Shown in pieces: positions 7,924-16,210 of a DNA stretch of 44,948 bases. The DNA lies in the NCBI GenBank assembly GCA_030041355.1, contig JASHNZ010000043.1:1-44948 (forward strand), written 5' to 3'. How positions within the stretch are numbered: position 1 is the stretch's first letter; each line of letters begins with the position of its first letter. A model generated the notes under the pieces. The model searched no databases, was not told the origin of the DNA, and worked only from the letters and a program-made list of their open reading frames with translations. This DNA is from Nitrososphaerales archaeon (lineage in GTDB: Archaea > Thermoproteota > Nitrososphaeria > Nitrososphaerales > CADDZS01). A program made the translations under genes and the position numbers.

Positions 7924-9300
7924 ATGACGATTGTAGAAGAACTGGCTGAGTTTGCAGCTTCGAGAACTTTCAAGGATCTCTCCGAATCCTCCGTTAAACA
8001 GCTGAAAATCAGAGTCCTTGATTCTCTAGGCTGTGGTATCGGGGCGCTCGATGCCCCGCCAATGAAATCTTTGCAAGCAATTCTAAGCGAATTCGGGGGA
8101 GCTCCGTACTGTACTCTGATCGGAGGAGGGAAGGCTGCTCCAGATAGGGCCACCTACCACAATGGCGCCTTGATCCGATATCTTGACTTTAACGACTCTT
8201 ATCTTGCGAAAAATGAGACCTGCCATCCAAGCGATAATTTGGCTCCGATACTAGCCGCCACAGAATATGCCGGACTGTCAGGGCAGGATCTTCTCGTGGG
8301 CCTGGCCGTCGCATACGAGGTTCAGTGTAGGTTAAGCGAAGTCGCTCCTGTTCGAGCGAAAGGCTTCGATCACACGGTCCAGGGAAGCTATGCCGTTGCA
8401 GCCGGGGCTTCAAGAGCTCTGAGACTTGATCCGGAAAGAACAGCTAACGCCATCGCGATCAGCGGAACTGCCCTAAACGCCCTTAGAGTCACGAGAACGG
8501 GTAAGCTCTCTAATTGGAAGGGCCTCGCCTATCCCTTCATGGCTTCAGGCGCTATTCAAGCCACATTTCTTGCAAAAGATGGGGTAACGGGGCCTCTGGA
8601 AGTATTCGAAGGAAACAAGGGATTCATGGAGACAATCTCTGGTCCGTTCAAGGTAGACTGGCATTCAGAGGGTTTAGATCTCGTCAACAAGACCATACTG
8701 AAGAATTACAACGCAGAAATTCATTCCCAGTCTGCAATAAGCTGCATGTTGAAACTGAGGAACGGCCAGGGTCTTACTGCAGGCGATCTTGATTACGCCG
8801 AGGTTAGAATATTCGATGTTGCTTTCAATATAATTGGAGGCGGAGAAGAGGGACAGAAAAAGGAATCAATTGAAACAAAAGAGCAAGCTGACCACAGCCT
8901 TCCCTACATTCTCGCTGTTGCTCTGATTGATGGCAAAGTCATGCCAGAGGAGTATGAAGCAGAGAGGATAAATTCGCAGGACGTCCAAACTGTGTTGAGA
9001 AAAATACACATCAAATCTGACAAGGAATTCAGCGCCAAGTTTCCAGAGCAAATGCCTTGCGAGATCAGGGTCCACACTAAAAGCGGGAAGACTCTGGTCG
9101 AAAGTTCCGGCGACTATGATGGATTTTTCACGCGACCATTCAGCTGGCAGGAAGCGAGCCGGAAATTCGAAGCTCTGACTCTCCCATACATTGACGCAGA
9201 TGTGCGATCGCAGATCGAGAAGACTGTTGCAGAATTAGATGCTCTAGACGTATCGGATCTCACGATAATTTTAGAGGAAACGAAAGGAAAGCCTGATTAG
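7924..9300 (+). CDS. MmgE/PrpD family protein (2-methylcitrate dehydratase-like)
   Basis: A 458-residue cytoplasmic protein of the MmgE/PrpD family, normal in length. Members include 2-methylcitrate dehydratase (PrpD) and cis-aconitate decarboxylase (Irg1). The N-terminal helical domain carries the diagnostic RYLDFNDSYL segment (residues 85-94) and a following ETCHPSDN (98-105); the C-terminal lid domain carries EQADHSLPYILAVALIDG, another family hallmark. It starts 15 bases after the sulfolactate-synthase-like stop, so the two are almost certainly co-transcribed. A citrate synthase lies 20 kb away in this window, but the usual prpB/prpC neighbours are absent. The substrate could therefore be methylcitrate or another hydroxy-acid; the pairing with a sulfolactate-type enzyme is unusual. 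Confidence 0.9.
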   Translation: MTIVEELAEFAASRTFKDLSESSVKQLKIRVLDSLGCGIGALDAPPMKSLQAILSEFGGAPYCTLIGGGKAAPDRATYHNGALIRYLDFNDSYLAKNETCHPSDNLAPILAATEYAGLSGQDLLVGLAVAYEVQCRLSEVAPVRAKGFDHTVQGSYAVAAGASRALRLDPERTANAIAISGTALNALRVTRTGKLSNWKGLAYPFMASGAIQATFLAKDGVTGPLEVFEGNKGFMETISGPFKVDWHSEGLDLVNKTILKNYNAEIHSQSAISCMLKLRNGQGLTAGDLDYAEVRIFDVAFNIIGGGEEGQKKESIETKEQADHSLPYILAVALIDGKVMPEEYEAERINSQDVQTVLRKIHIKSDKEFSAKFPEQMPCEIRVHTKSGKTLVESSGDYDGFFTRPFSWQEASRKFEALTLPYIDADVRSQIEKTVAELDALDVSDLTIILEETKGKPD

Positions 9301-9344
9301 ATAACCTTCGGAGATTTCTCAAAAACTCCCTGCGGTAAGCGAAT

Positions 9345-10127
9345 ATGAACTATAAGCAGCTTGGAAATACACAGGTAAAAATCTCGGAGATCGGTCAAGG
9401 AACCTGGCAGTACCGGGGAGGAGTCGAACCGTTGAAAGTGGGAATTTCTCTGGGCGCAACTCACATTGACACTGCAGAAATGTATGGGACAGAGGAAACA
9501 GTAGGCGAAGCTATAGCAAAAGAGAGAGGAAAGGTCTTTCTCGCAACCAAAGTCTCTCCCAGCCATATTCACCACGACGATCTAATCAAAGCGGCCGAGG
9601 GTAGCCTTCGTAGACTGGACACTGATACGTTGGATCTCTACATGATTCATTGGCCGAACCCAAGAATTCCCATCAAAGAAAGTATGAGTGCCATGGAAGA
9701 GCTGGTCAAACGTGGAAAGATCAAACACATTGGAGTCAGTAACTTCTCGGTGAACGAACTCAAGGAAGCCCAGAATGCTCTAAAATCCGAGAAGATAGTT
9801 TCAAATCAAGTTGAATACAACCTCCAAAATAGGGAGATCGAGGAAGAGCTCGTTCCGTATTGCAAGAAAGAGAAGATCACGGTTGTTGCTTATTCTCCGC
9901 TGGCTAGGGGCAATCTTCCTGATAATGAGCAGGTCCGAGTTTTGGACCGGATTGCTGAAAAAAATGGAAAGACCACGGCTCAGGTCATACTCAATTTTCT
10001 GACAAGAGAGGAAAACGTAGTCGCGATCCCAAAGGCAAACAGAACTGAACATACTCAGGAAAACTGCGGGGCTTCAGGATGGAGACTATCTAATGAAGAC
10101 CTTCGCGAAATAGATGAAAGTTTCTAG
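9345..10127 (+). CDS. Aldo/keto reductase
   Basis: A 260-residue NADPH-dependent aldo/keto reductase of TIM-barrel fold. The catalytic tetrad is complete: Asp42 and Tyr47 in IDTAEMYG, Lys69 in FLATKVS and His102 in MIHWPNP. The cofactor segment near the C-terminus (AIPKANRTEH) is also present. At 260 residues it is of the short prokaryotic type. The substrate cannot be deduced; it follows the PrpD-like gene by 44 bases on the same strand and may reduce a carbonyl intermediate of the same pathway (inference). Confidence 0.9.
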   Translation: MNYKQLGNTQVKISEIGQGTWQYRGGVEPLKVGISLGATHIDTAEMYGTEETVGEAIAKERGKVFLATKVSPSHIHHDDLIKAAEGSLRRLDTDTLDLYMIHWPNPRIPIKESMSAMEELVKRGKIKHIGVSNFSVNELKEAQNALKSEKIVSNQVEYNLQNREIEEELVPYCKKEKITVVAYSPLARGNLPDNEQVRVLDRIAEKNGKTTAQVILNFLTREENVVAIPKANRTEHTQENCGASGWRLSNEDLREIDESF

Positions 10128-10204
10128 AACAGTTATCTACTTAGGGCGCTCCCATACATTCTAATTTTGTTATTCGCCCTTTTCCAACGCCACACAAATA
10201 TTTT

Positions 10205-10212
10205 GGAGAGGT
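10205..10212 (+). promoter_or_regulatory. Shine-Dalgarno site fixing the PLP-enzyme start
   Basis: ggagaggt lies five bases before the ATG at 10218. It supports this start over an earlier in-frame TTG at 10167, whose extra 17 residues (including a basic, non-conserved stretch) precede the zinc ribbon. Confidence 0.6.
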
Positions 10213-10217
10213 CGCAT

Positions 10218-11459
10218 ATGGACGAATCTTTGTCCTTCATTGTTGAATTGCGATGCACTGGATGTGGACGAGCTTATGATCCAAACGTCGCTCAGACTGT
10301 TTGCACCTATTGTTTCGGAACACTGTTTGCGAGCTATGATATGGAAAAAGCAAAACAGAGATTTTCTAAAGAACTGTTGCCTAAACGAGTGGCTAGTCTC
10401 TGGAGATACAGGGAAATGTTGCCTGTTCGACAAGAAAGTAACATAGTCACGCTGGGAGAAGGATTCACGCCCATTACAAAGATTGAAAGTACACGAGAGC
10501 GTCTCGGGTTAAAACAGCTGTTCGTAAAAGATGACGGCATAATTCCCACGGGCACTTTCAAGAGCAGAGGCATGACAGTCGCGATCTCCAAGGCAAAGGA
10601 GCTTGGCATAAGGAAGGTAGCACTTGCCTCAGCCGGAAATGCAGGCGGAGCAGCAGCAACTTACTCGGCGAGGGCAGGTATCGAGTGTTTTGTTTTCATG
10701 CCTAACGACGCCCCAGAGTCCACGATGAAGGAATGCTATCAGATGGGTGCTCACTTGTATTTGGTTGATGGATTGATAAGCGACGCCGCGAAATTTGTAA
10801 TCAATGGGAAGGAAAAGTCTGGTTGGTTTGAACTCTCGACGCTGAAGGAACCGTATCGAGTTGAAGGAAAGAAAACGATGGGCTATGAAATAGCCGAGCA
10901 ATTTGATTGGGAGCTTCCCGATGTGATCATCTATCCCACCGGGGGCGGTACAGGCTTAGTAGGAATGTGGAAAGCCTTCAATGAGCTTGAGCAACTTGGA
11001 TGGTTTGAAACAAGCGAAAGCAAAAAGCCCAGAATGGTCTCTGTTCAATCAACGGGCTGCGCACCGGTTGTAAGGGCGTTTCATGAAGGCAAGAAATCGA
11101 TCGAACAACCTTTTGAGAATGCTAGAACAATTGCCGGCGGAATCCGAGTCCCTTTTCCCTATGCAAGCGAACAGATACTCAAGGTAATCAGAGAAAGCGG
11201 AGGGACCGCGGTTGACATCGAAGACTCTGCCATAATAAAATCGATGGAAATGCTTGGTAGAGACGATGGATTGTATGTCTGCCCCGAAGGTGCGGCAACG
11301 CTTGCAGGATTAGAAAAACTCATTGAAGACAAGTGGATAGAAAAAAGCGAAAAAGTTCTGATGTACAATACCGGTACTGGACTGAAATACGCTGAGCTGG
11401 TACGTCTCACAAAGTTGAAGACCTTTTCCAAGGAAGAGTCTTCCAACTTTGATCTTTAA
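10218..11459 (+). CDS. Threonine synthase-like PLP-dependent enzyme
   Basis: A 413-residue fold-type II PLP enzyme. The N-terminus has a zinc ribbon (Cys13, Cys16, Cys29, Cys32), common in archaeal threonine synthases. The PLP lysine is Lys115 in PTGTFKSRGM, followed by SAGNAGGAAA for the cofactor ring and a glycine-rich phosphate cup TGGGTGLVG. Threonine synthase converts phosphohomoserine to threonine; this is the simplest reading. Classical enzymes carry FKDRG, whereas here it is FKSRG, and methanogen cysteate synthase is a paralogue of the same family that uses phosphoserine and sulfite. Because the gene sits in one run with a sulfolactate-synthase-like gene, a sulfonate role is possible but unproven. 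Confidence 0.8.
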   Translation: MDESLSFIVELRCTGCGRAYDPNVAQTVCTYCFGTLFASYDMEKAKQRFSKELLPKRVASLWRYREMLPVRQESNIVTLGEGFTPITKIESTRERLGLKQLFVKDDGIIPTGTFKSRGMTVAISKAKELGIRKVALASAGNAGGAAATYSARAGIECFVFMPNDAPESTMKECYQMGAHLYLVDGLISDAAKFVINGKEKSGWFELSTLKEPYRVEGKKTMGYEIAEQFDWELPDVIIYPTGGGTGLVGMWKAFNELEQLGWFETSESKKPRMVSVQSTGCAPVVRAFHEGKKSIEQPFENARTIAGGIRVPFPYASEQILKVIRESGGTAVDIEDSAIIKSMEMLGRDDGLYVCPEGAATLAGLEKLIEDKWIEKSEKVLMYNTGTGLKYAELVRLTKLKTFSKEESSNFDL

Positions 11460-11582
11460 TGAGTGGCCAGTGCAACTAGAAACTTTTCTGCTGAAAGGGA
11501 AATTCACCGAAGGACAACGCTTACAAAGGAACTCATAGAGCCGACGAAGACTAAAAGAGCCGGTCGCACATCACCCTCCCCT

Positions 11583-11617
11583 GAAGGTATAACTTTAAAG
11601 TAAGACTTAATACCTTC
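11583..11617. promoter_or_regulatory. Inverted-repeat operator over the vapBC promoter
   Basis: gaaggtat (11583-11590) and ataccttc (11610-11617) are perfect 8-base inverted arms separated by 19 A/T-rich bases that include a TATA-like actttaaagta. The element ends 22 bases before the antitoxin ATG. VapB/AbrB antitoxins usually bind such palindromes to repress their own operon, so this is the likely autoregulatory site. Confidence 0.6.
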
Positions 11618-11639
11618 CCTTAGTACATGTCATTTCATT

Positions 11640-11894
11640 ATGAGATTGAAAGTTAAAGTGGGCCCCAAGGGACAGGCTGTCATTCCGAAGGAAGTTCGTG
11701 ACATCTTGGGCATAGTACCAGGAGACGAAGTTGTCTTCGAAGTAGGGGATAAGCAAGCCATTGTAAAGCCAGCGGGGCGAAGTTCAACCGTGTCAGATTT
11801 CATAGAGACCATTCCAAAGAAGCACAAACTATCAAAGGAAGTCGATGTTAAGAAGCTCATCCTTTCAGAGACAGCGGAGAGGTATGGAATGTAG
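11640..11894 (+). CDS. vapB: SpoVT/AbrB-type antitoxin
   Basis: An 84-residue protein with a swapped-hairpin SpoVT/AbrB DNA-binding domain in the first 45 residues: VGPKGQAVIPKEVRDILGI, then PGDEVVFEV. The C-terminal tail (about 50-84) is helical and charged, the part that normally wraps and blocks the toxin. Its TAG stop (11892-11894) is directly followed by the toxin ATG, the usual translational coupling. It is expected to neutralise the PIN toxin and to repress the operon through the inverted repeat just upstream. Confidence 0.9.
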   Translation: MRLKVKVGPKGQAVIPKEVRDILGIVPGDEVVFEVGDKQAIVKPAGRSSTVSDFIETIPKKHKLSKEVDVKKLILSETAERYGM

Positions 11895-12302
11895 ATGGCC
11901 TACTTGGATGCTAACGTTTTTGTTTATGCAGCAACTCATGACCCAGCCAAGAGCGGGAAGGCTAAGAAGTCCATCAGTATCCTTAGGGACGTAGAAGAGG
12001 GTCAAATAAGAGGGGTAACCTCGTTTCTCACTTGGGATGAAGTAGTTTGGGTTGTCTGGAAGCTGGGAGGACGAGAGGCAGCGATTATGGCTGGTGCCAG
12101 ATTTTTGAAACTTCAGAACCTTTCTTTAGTCCCGGTGAACCTTTCGGTGATGGTAAGGGCGCAAGAACTAATAGAGAGATATCAACTGAAACCGCGAGAT
12201 TCAATTCACGTCTCTACCGCTCTAATAGCAGGCGAGAGGGAAATAATCAGCGAAGACGCAGAATTAGATGTGATCAAGGAGATAAGAAGACAGTCGCTTT
12301 GA
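11895..12302 (+). CDS. vapC: PIN-domain ribonuclease toxin
   Basis: A 135-residue PIN-domain protein. The acidic metal-binding residues are in place: Asp5 (YLDANVF), Glu49 (TWDEVVW), Asp102 (KPRDSIH) and Asp121 or Asp125 (SEDAELD). VapC toxins cut specific tRNAs or rRNA when freed from the antitoxin; the target here is unknown. The gene abuts the antitoxin stop with no spacer. Downstream, ctaattt (12313-12319) and aaattag (12339-12345) could form a weak stem before a short T run and end the transcript. Confidence 0.92.
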   Translation: MAYLDANVFVYAATHDPAKSGKAKKSISILRDVEEGQIRGVTSFLTWDEVVWVVWKLGGREAAIMAGARFLKLQNLSLVPVNLSVMVRAQELIERYQLKPRDSIHVSTALIAGEREIISEDAELDVIKEIRRQSL

Positions 12303-12412
12303 AAGAATCGCTCTAATTTACTGACAATGACTACGAGCAAATTAGGTTTTGACTAACGAAACAATCCTGTTGGAATATTACATTTTTCAAGCGTTCTCAA
12401 AACACTTCGAAT

Positions 12413-14428
12413 TTAAGACTCAAGATTCCCAGCGCTCGCGTATATCAGAATTGTAAGGGCAGTGTAGTCATCCGCGGGTTCCGTGCTTGGCCACGCGATC
12501 ACGTTGTCGAAATACCGGCCGCCGTGTCCGGTAAATTGTGCGTAGGGATCGCCTCCCCCGGGTGGACACTTTAGCATCCCTGTAACGTTTCCTAGTCCCT
12601 TAAAGGAGCTGGGTGAATTGGGCCCATCGACCGTGGCCCCGTACAAGAGTGGTGGTTTCCCATCATGAGACCCCACAAGATTAGCTACTTGATGTTGCAG
12701 GCAGTCGGGAAATGTCGATCCCACTCCGACGACAAAAGACACTCCCCATGCGTTATCGCCAAAAACCCAGTCGCGCTCCATCTCTCCAAATTGGGCGTAT
12801 TTTGTGGAATTCGAAAGCTCATCGTAAAACGTCGCTTCCATTACGTAGCCGAGCGCGTGGGGAGTAGCGTCATCACCGTATGGCACTCCGACGCCAAAGG
12901 GATATTGTCCCGCCTGTTTTTCGCCCAGGTTCAGCTGGTATCCAATATCGTTCAGCAGCTGAGATTCTGTCACTTGAAGGCCTTTTGGGTTACCGGCTTG
13001 CTGGATGGCGTGATACAATTCGTAGTGCGCCCAGGCGCTGACATCGTAAAGATTGAGAGAGTCCTCGCCGTTCTCGGGGCCGGTGATGTATTCATGGGCC
13101 CAGTGCGCGGCTTGCTCAAGATAGTACGTACTGTTCGTGACGAGAAGTCCACTTGGACGGGGCCCAATTCCGTTCGTTGCGATGGCTAGCGCATAATACA
13201 GCTCGGTCGCCCCCAGCTCCAGGTCACCTTGCCACGAAGTCTGTGGATAGAAGTTATGCGGATCAGTTGTGAGCAGCTGGCAGTTGTGAGCTGCATTGCA
13301 GTTCGCCGGCAAAGTCGTGTTCGCAAGGGAAAATACCGTCTCTGCGCTCACTAGGCACTGTTTGGCGTAAGAGGGATCGCTGCGATAATATACCTGGTAG
13401 CACAGCGCGAAATCGGTGGCAACTCTCCCTGCCAGGTTCGGGCTGATCTCTGATCCAGGTGGCCCCGCCTCAAACACCGGTCGGTATTTTATGAAGTAAT
13501 ATTTGCTCCCGGCGCTAACATTCAGGGCGTCATCAGCTTGTGGTAGCCGCCAAATGTCGTGGTCGCCTAAAATACTAGAGTTCCCCTCGCCAATTCCTAC
13601 CTGGTAGTAAAGTGTCTTTGTAGTCTGGTTCCACATTTCCTGCAACCAGTTCAGTCCGAATAGAGCTTCAGCAGAAAAGTTGTCATCCAACGTGTTTAGC
13701 AGCGTGGGATAAGACCGTAGTGCAAAAAGCATCACCGCGTCCGTGTAGCTGGCGGTCTCCACGAACTTGAGGTAGTCGCCTGCATCGAACCATCCGCCTG
13801 CTACATCTACCGGCCCGCCGATCGGAATCAAATCTCCCTTGAAATGAGCTCCTTGGTAAACCGGCGAATCGTAGACTGTGGCATTTTCGTCCGTCAAGTG
13901 AGAGGGCTGCCGATCCAACACCGAGGAGTTCACTATGGGCCCGTCCTGTTGTGCTTGATAAAAGAAAAGAGCGTCAGGGAGAAGACTCTGGTACAGGTTT
14001 GCGGCCGAACCAATCTGAAATGTCGGTGAAACGACACTCTGATTGTCAACTAGTCGAATGAAAAAATTTCCCGTTGAATTTAGGGCAGTAAAATTGATCG
14101 GAAACGTAAACGGGTAATTTGTATTCCACTCGCCCAGACTTGCTCCCACCTCTCCTTCAAAAACGACGGACCCCGAACTTGAATTCAAAACCTCGAACTG
14201 GGCGTTTTTCAAAGAATTGGAGCTGGAGATGAGTACGGCCGGCTTGTAGTCATTGGGGAGAAAACCCACTTGGTTGACTCGGATGAAGGCAGTAACAGAT
14301 GCTGAACTACTCGCGAGGCTGAGTGAGCTATCAAGAGCCGTGGAAGCTGACGCACTCAGCACTAGGATGAAAAGTATAGCGACCACCGAACCTATGAGAG
14401 CAAGACCAGATCGCTTTTCAATTTTCAA
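12413..14428 (-). CDS. Secreted glycoside hydrolase family 9 endoglucanase
   Basis: A 671-residue exported enzyme. Residues 1-30 are a signal peptide; about 47-138 are an Ig-like CelD-N domain beginning with the typical IRVNQVGFLPNDYKPAV; about 145-665 are the (alpha/alpha)6 GH9 catalytic domain. The nucleophile-side motif GGWFDAGDYLKF places the catalytic Asps at 215 and 218. FGDNAWGVSFVVGVG and the final WPSTEPADDYTA match the late GH9 motifs, with Glu650 as the likely general acid. GH9 enzymes cut internal beta-1,4-glucan bonds with inversion. No dockerin or cellulose-binding module is present. The start is TTG at 14428. The gene looks richer in G+C than its neighbours, and GH9 is much commoner in bacteria, so transfer from bacteria is plausible. 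Confidence 0.93.
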   Translation of the reverse strand: MKIEKRSGLALIGSVVAILFILVLSASASTALDSSLSLASSSASVTAFIRVNQVGFLPNDYKPAVLISSSNSLKNAQFEVLNSSSGSVVFEGEVGASLGEWNTNYPFTFPINFTALNSTGNFFIRLVDNQSVVSPTFQIGSAANLYQSLLPDALFFYQAQQDGPIVNSSVLDRQPSHLTDENATVYDSPVYQGAHFKGDLIPIGGPVDVAGGWFDAGDYLKFVETASYTDAVMLFALRSYPTLLNTLDDNFSAEALFGLNWLQEMWNQTTKTLYYQVGIGEGNSSILGDHDIWRLPQADDALNVSAGSKYYFIKYRPVFEAGPPGSEISPNLAGRVATDFALCYQVYYRSDPSYAKQCLVSAETVFSLANTTLPANCNAAHNCQLLTTDPHNFYPQTSWQGDLELGATELYYALAIATNGIGPRPSGLLVTNSTYYLEQAAHWAHEYITGPENGEDSLNLYDVSAWAHYELYHAIQQAGNPKGLQVTESQLLNDIGYQLNLGEKQAGQYPFGVGVPYGDDATPHALGYVMEATFYDELSNSTKYAQFGEMERDWVFGDNAWGVSFVVGVGSTFPDCLQHQVANLVGSHDGKPPLLYGATVDGPNSPSSFKGLGNVTGMLKCPPGGGDPYAQFTGHGGRYFDNVIAWPSTEPADDYTALTILIYASAGNLES

Positions 14429-14576
14429 GAGAGATGGTTGCGGTGGGCAGCAATGAAGCTATTTAGATGTTTGGAAGCTTGCCGACTCCAATTCTGCTAA
14501 CCAATTTTACATTCCGCTTGCCATCAAACCGGCAATAGTTACCACTTCGGTCCTTCTTTAGAATCACATGTAACGT

Positions 14577-14585
14577 AAATATAAT
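14577..14585 (+). promoter_or_regulatory. TATA box of the PPOX gene
   Basis: aaatataat lies about 31-39 bases before the ATG at 14616, the position expected for a TATA box with a short leader. By eye it is one of the clearest TATA elements in the window. Confidence 0.5.
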
Positions 14586-14615
14586 TGCAAAGCCTAGACT
14601 TTCTTTGATCTAAAA

Positions 14616-15050
14616 ATGAAGCCACTGCCGGATTCTGTGAAGAAGCTTATTGAAGGAAAAGTTTACGCTAACGTTGCGACGCTGATGCCAGATGGGTCTC
14701 CTCAAGTCACGCAGACATGGGTTGACCACGACGGAGATACTGTTCTAATCAATACGTTTGAAGGAAGCCAGAAAACCAAGAACGCTCGCAGGAATCCCAA
14801 GATCGCCCTCGACATCGTGGATCCGACCAATGCGTACAATGTTGCGACAATTCGCGGACGGGTCGTAGAAGTGACTTTCGACGGCGCAGAGGAACACATA
14901 GACAGAATGGCGAAGAAATACTTGGGTCAGGACAAGTATCAAATGCGTCAGCCCGGAATGAAACGCGTTTTAATCAAGATTGAACCGGCGCATGTCACTG
15001 CCCCTTTTACTGACAGTTCTCGTTGGAGAGCGCGACAGGAACAAAAGTAG
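14616..15050 (+). CDS. PPOX-class F420/FMN-dependent split-barrel protein
   Basis: A 144-residue protein of the pyridoxamine-5'-phosphate-oxidase-like split-barrel family, the class often called probable F420-dependent enzymes. Motifs: YANVATLMPDGSPQVTQTWV (residues 17-36), then INTFEGSQKTKNARRNPKIA, where the basic residues normally contact the cofactor phosphate, then VATIRGRVVEV. The length is typical for the short F420 class. Members reduce or oxidise diverse small molecules; the substrate is not evident. The gene is preceded by a clear TATA box and is transcribed alone. Confidence 0.88.
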   Translation: MKPLPDSVKKLIEGKVYANVATLMPDGSPQVTQTWVDHDGDTVLINTFEGSQKTKNARRNPKIALDIVDPTNAYNVATIRGRVVEVTFDGAEEHIDRMAKKYLGQDKYQMRQPGMKRVLIKIEPAHVTAPFTDSSRWRARQEQK

Positions 15051-15210
15051 CTCAATGAACGATCTCACCTACTTGGCTAAAGCGCGATATGCAGTTTAGT
15101 GGACGACGTTAGAGATCTGCAAAGTGATCCCATGCTTTAAGTTTGAGCACAGATTTTTTGAAAGGCCTAAATAGCACAAAGCGTTTCCCGGAATTGGGTT
15201 GTAAAGTAAA

Positions 15211-16080
15211 TTGCCTTGGGTAAATGTGGGAAAGGAGAACTCCGGAGAAATTCAACTATATTATGAGGACCATGGTTCGGGAAAGCCGGTCGTATTAATT
15301 CATGGATGGCCATTAAGCGGAGCTTCCTGGGAGAAACAGACTCCCGCTTTGCTGAATTCGGGGTTTCGAGTGATTACTTATGATAGGCGAGGTTTCGGCA
15401 ACTCTGACAAGCCCTCATTGGGTTATTACTACGATACGTTCGCAGACGATCTCCGTAAGCTAGTGGACAAGCTTAATCTCCGTGATTTCACCTTGGTAGG
15501 CTTTTCGATGGGCGGAGGGGAGGTTGCGCGGTACCTGGGGAAATACGGAACAAAACACGTCAACAAAGCGGTCTTTATCTCTGCTGTTCCTCCGTTTCTG
15601 CTCAAAACGGATGATAATCCACAAGGTGCAGCTAAAGAAGTCTTCGACGGAATGAAGTTTGCCATAGCTCAAGACCGTCCAGCATTCCTTTCGAAATTCC
15701 TTTCGGACTTTTACAATGTCGATGTCCTCAAAGGCAAATCAATCAGCGACCACGCGGTTCAAGCAAGCTGGAATGTCGCGATCGGCGCTTCACCTCGGGG
15801 CACGATAGATTGTGTGACAGCCTTTGGCGGGACTGATTTCAGAAAGGATCTGGAGCGAATTGATATTCCGACTCTAGTTATTCATGGGACTGACGATCGG
15901 ATTGTTCCTTTCGAGATCTCCGGTAAGCGCACCGCGGAGCTGGTCAAGGGAAGCAGACTGCTTACCATAGACGGTGCACCTCATGGCTTGATTTGGACTC
16001 ACTCCGAACAGGTAAACAAAGAACTGCTCGACTTTCTCAGTCCTATGAAAGTTGAGCCAGCAACAGTTACGGCAAAGTAA
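15211..16080 (+). CDS. Alpha/beta hydrolase (arylesterase/haloperoxidase type)
   Basis: A 289-residue alpha/beta hydrolase of the cofactor-free haloperoxidase/esterase group. The oxyanion segment is VLIHGWPLSGASW (28-40). The nucleophile is Ser99 in GFSMGGGEVARY, the acid Asp229 in HGTDDRIVP and the base His258 in GAPHGLIW, so the triad is complete. YDRRGFGNSD is also characteristic of this group. The start is TTG at 15211, with an A/T-rich promoter-like stretch (cctaaatagc) about 35-45 bases upstream. The last roughly 10 residues are a variable tail. A strong hairpin with a T run follows the stop. Confidence 0.92.
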   Translation: MPWVNVGKENSGEIQLYYEDHGSGKPVVLIHGWPLSGASWEKQTPALLNSGFRVITYDRRGFGNSDKPSLGYYYDTFADDLRKLVDKLNLRDFTLVGFSMGGGEVARYLGKYGTKHVNKAVFISAVPPFLLKTDDNPQGAAKEVFDGMKFAIAQDRPAFLSKFLSDFYNVDVLKGKSISDHAVQASWNVAIGASPRGTIDCVTAFGGTDFRKDLERIDIPTLVIHGTDDRIVPFEISGKRTAELVKGSRLLTIDGAPHGLIWTHSEQVNKELLDFLSPMKVEPATVTAK

Positions 16081-16107
16081 CGCTCTTGGGTTGAAAGGTC
16101 GAGCGGA

Positions 16108-16139
16108 AGAGCTGGGGATTCAGCTCTAGTTCGCTTTTT
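16108..16139. terminator. Hairpin terminator between convergent genes
   Basis: agagctg (16108-16114) and cagctct (16121-16127) pair perfectly over 7 bp around a 6-base loop, can extend outwards through agcg/cgct, and are followed by ttttt at 16135-16139. It lies 28-59 bases after the hydrolase stop and in front of the stop of the convergent membrane gene, as expected for a terminator. Confidence 0.6.
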
Positions 16140-16210
16140 AGTGGTATGGCCTCTTCGGCGCATTACTAGCTGGAACATTATGCCGGAAAATCGGAAGTGG
16201 TTTTCCGGTG

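Noticed and set aside
12665..13189. 174-codon plus-strand frame inside the GH9 gene
   Set aside because: It lies antisense to GH9 catalytic-domain sequence and has no motif; long antisense frames are common in G+C-richer genes.
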